A stretch of 64,000 nt of DNA from an uncultured Lachnospiraceae bacterium (GTDB lineage Bacteria > Bacillota > Clostridia > Lachnospirales > Lachnospiraceae): NCBI GenBank assembly GCA_947089905.1, contig CAMUMG010000003.1, positions 62,001 through 126,000 on the forward strand, in the 5' to 3' direction. The position numbers were made by a program, and so were the translations under genes. The notes under the pieces are model-generated. The model was not told where the DNA came from. It searched no databases and saw only the letters and a program-made list of their open reading frames with translations. Positions 61,914 through 64,000 of the stretch are shown piece by piece; the stretch's first letter is position 1, and the number at the start of each line of letters is the position of its first letter.

Positions 61914-64000
61914 TTATCTCTTTATTGTTGCAATATCTATCAGTGACAGGTCTTGTTTCATATTACTTTCTAAACTGGTCAAAAGTGCATTTGCCGTGTC
62001 TAGGGAGGTTAGACAAGGAACACCTGTTTCAATCGATATTCTACGGATTAAAAAACCGTCTCTGGACTTATCCCTTCCCTGTGTTGGTGTATCAATAACC
62101 AAATCAATTTCATGTCCAAGTAAAAGATCCATAATCGTTGGAGACTCTCCATCCACCTTTTTAACTGGAATGGCATCAATTCCATTTTGTTGTAATACCT
62201 TTGCTGTACTTCTAGTTGCATAAATTTCATATCCAAGTGCCTCAAATCTTTTTCCTACTTCTACGGCTTCTAATTTATCGGCATCTTTTACAGTAAGAAT
62301 CATTTTTTTGTGCTTTGGAAGATGAATACCTGCTCCCAAAAATGCCTTATACAATGCTTCATTAAATGTTCTTGCAATACCTAAACATTCCCCTGTAGAT
62401 TTCATTTCTGGACCTAATCCAATATCTGCACCACGTAATTTCTCAAAAGAGAATACTGGCATTTTTACTGCTATATACTCTGAGTTTTTAGCAAGACCTA
62501 TTCCATATCCCAAATCTTTTAACTTCTTTCCAAGAATTACTTTTGAAGCGAGATCTACAATTGGAATTCCTGTAACTTTACTGATATATGGGACAGTACG
62601 ACTTGATCTTGGATTCACTTCAATAACATAAACTTCATCCTGAAACACAATAAACTGAATATTAATTAAGCCAATCACCTGTAGTGAGCGTGCTAGTTTT
62701 TTTGTATAATCCACAATCACCTTCTGTAGTTTCTGACTAATTGTTTGAGAAGGATATACAGAAATACTATCCCCAGAATGAATTCCTGCTCTTTCTATAT
62801 GCTCCATAATTCCCGGAATTAAAATTTCTTCTCCATCACATACAGCATCTACTTCAACTTCTTTTCCCATTAAATATTTATCGACTAAAATAGGATGTTC
62901 CTGTACATTTCGATTGATAATCTCCATAAATTCTGTTACATCTTGATCACTGATAGCTATTTGCATTCCTGCGCCACCTAAGACATAAGATGGACGTACT
63001 AAGACTGGATATCCTAATTCATTAGCAGCAGCTATTGCCTGCTCTGTAGTAAATACGGTTTTTCCTAGCGGTCTTGGAATACAGCACTGTTCCAAAATTT
63101 CATCAAATAGTTCCCTATCTTCTGCTGCATCTACATTTTCTGCTGATGTTCCTAAAATTGGAACGCCCATTTTTAATAGACTTTCTGTCAGTTTAATTGC
63201 TGTCTGTCCTCCAAATTGAACAACAGCACCATCTGGATGTTCTAAATCTACAATATTTTCTACATCTTCTGGGGTAAGCGGTTCAAAATATAGCTTGTCT
63301 GCAATATCAAAATCTGTGCTTACTGTTTCTGGATTATTATTAATAATAATTGTTTCATAACCACTTTGGTGAAGTGACCATGCTGCATGAACACAACAGT
63401 AATCAAATTCAATTCCCTGTCCAATTCGAATTGGACCAGAACCAAGTACAAGTACCTTCTTTTTTGCTCTTTGTACCGATACTTCTGTTTGACTGCCATA
63501 ACAGGAATAATAATATGGTGTTTCTGCCTCAAATTCAGCCGCACAGGTATCTACTATCTGAAAAGCTGGATAAATTCGATAAATTTCTTTTCGAAGCTGT
63601 TTTACTTCGTTTAAACTCTTTCCAGATAATTGTGCAATGACACGATCTGGATATTCTAGTCGTTTTGCTTCAAGCATTAATTCCTTGGATAAAGGTTCTT
63701 TTTTCAGCCGTTGTTCCATCTCAACAAGAATTGCAATTTTATCAATAAACCAAAGATCAATTTTTGTGATATCTGCAATTTTAGACTTTTCTATATTTCT
63801 CCGAATCGCTTCTGCAATTACAAAAATTCTGCGGTCATCAATTCTTGCAAGCTTTTTTAAAATTTCTTCTTCCGTATTTTCTATATAGTTTCCATACTGC
63901 ATACTATAAATATTTTGCTCTAAAGAACGAATGGCTTTCATTAATGCCCCTTCAAAGTTGTTACAAATGCTCATTACTTCTCCAGTCGCCTTCATCTGTG
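61914..64000 (-). CDS. carB: Carbamoyl-phosphate synthase large subunit, C-terminal part
   Basis: The visible 695 or so residues are the C-terminal two-thirds of CarB; the N-terminal part lies beyond the right edge. The frame continues to the last base, so the internal ATG at 63995 (MKATGEVMS) is not the start. Visible parts are the oligomerisation region, the second ATP-grasp domain (VLGSGPIRIGQGIEFDYCCVH, RPSYVLGGAGMQI, EVNPRSSRTVPYISK) and the MGS-like allosteric domain (TVKDADKLEAVEVGKRF, LVIDTPTQGRDKSRDGF). It makes carbamoyl phosphate for pyrimidines and arginine. carA is not in the window. Confidence 0.95.
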   Translation of the reverse strand, partial: QMKATGEVMSICNNFEGALMKAIRSLEQNIYSMQYGNYIENTEEEILKKLARIDDRRIFVIAEAIRRNIEKSKIADITKIDLWFIDKIAILVEMEQRLKKEPLSKELMLEAKRLEYPDRVIAQLSGKSLNEVKQLRKEIYRIYPAFQIVDTCAAEFEAETPYYYSCYGSQTEVSVQRAKKKVLVLGSGPIRIGQGIEFDYCCVHAAWSLHQSGYETIIINNNPETVSTDFDIADKLYFEPLTPEDVENIVDLEHPDGAVVQFGGQTAIKLTESLLKMGVPILGTSAENVDAAEDRELFDEILEQCCIPRPLGKTVFTTEQAIAAANELGYPVLVRPSYVLGGAGMQIAISDQDVTEFMEIINRNVQEHPILVDKYLMGKEVEVDAVCDGEEILIPGIMEHIERAGIHSGDSISVYPSQTISQKLQKVIVDYTKKLARSLQVIGLINIQFIVFQDEVYVIEVNPRSSRTVPYISKVTGIPIVDLASKVILGKKLKDLGYGIGLAKNSEYIAVKMPVFSFEKLRGADIGLGPEMKSTGECLGIARTFNEALYKAFLGAGIHLPKHKKMILTVKDADKLEAVEVGKRFEALGYEIYATRSTAKVLQQNGIDAIPVKKVDGESPTIMDLLLGHEIDLVIDTPTQGRDKSRDGFLIRRISIETGVPCLTSLDTANALLTSLESNMKQDLSLIDIATIKR

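Noticed and set aside
63320..63888. Several open frames opposite or within carB
   Set aside because: They are antisense or out of frame to a well-conserved essential gene and lack ribosome binding sites.

Overview
The window is AT-rich chromosomal DNA from a low-GC, anaerobic Firmicute. It looks most like a member of the Lachnospiraceae or a near relative. The reasons are the type III (GlnN) glutamine synthetase, the T-box leader on leuS, the HrcA/CIRCE site, AGGAGG-type ribosome binding sites, TTGACA/TATAAT promoters, the VTC/DUF4956/Cthe_2159 gene trio and many ferredoxin- and radical-chemistry proteins. Most genes lie on the minus strand. No phage, plasmid or complete insertion sequence is seen.

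Layout. 1-6848: a ribosomal-peptide (RiPP) cluster. Read leftward it holds a tandemly duplicated HTH-TPR regulator, a 718-residue radical SAM maturase with two SPASM-like halves, a small helper protein, a peptide-export ABC transporter and a 93-residue precursor with a cysteine at every fourth position. At the left edge a shred of a second copy of the transporter gene is interrupted by a dispersed repeat. 7023-9205: a class B sortase and its wall-anchored substrate. 9351-14158: leuS with a T-box leader, then a membrane-anchored GH25 muramidase. 14338-16270 (plus strand): tRNA-Gly, an orphan Cys-rich 66-residue protein, a YdcF-like protein and cyclophilin. 16402-31283: ADP-ribosylglycohydrolase, HD-GYP, ABC-F, glnN, mscS, glgB, a DUF624 protein, manA and a heterodimeric ABC exporter. 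31421-44719: serC-serA, purA, aminopeptidase-dut, a CorA-type transporter, the polyphosphate polymerase-like trio, purB and purC. 44787-53442: a second identical tRNA-Gly, nitroreductase and AraC regulator, an AI-2E-type transporter, a PadR/HAAS/DUF4097/PspC envelope-sensing operon, htpG under CIRCE control and a small conserved protein. 53586-64000: a small Cys protein, a TraX-like protein, a GlgX-like protein that has lost its catalytic residues, an AEC transporter, HAD, flavin reductase, aldo/keto reductase, mntP, a phosphatase, a zinc-ribbon membrane protein and the 3' two-thirds of carB.

How the genes work together. Most of the window is housekeeping: amino acid, purine and glycogen metabolism, translation and envelope. 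The accessory content of most interest is the CXXX-repeat RiPP cluster. Regulator, maturase, helper, exporter and precursor are all present. A promoter with an adjacent palindrome precedes the biosynthetic operon, and the two modification activities that related systems may carry on separate genes appear to be joined in one chain here. A second theme is a structured repeat of about 110 bp, present three times in the same orientation. One copy sits between the T-box terminator and the leuS start codon, and one sits inside the transporter gene remnant beside the RiPP cluster.

Limits: all family names come from reading the translated sequences and from memory. No database search was run, and start codons were chosen from ribosome binding sites.
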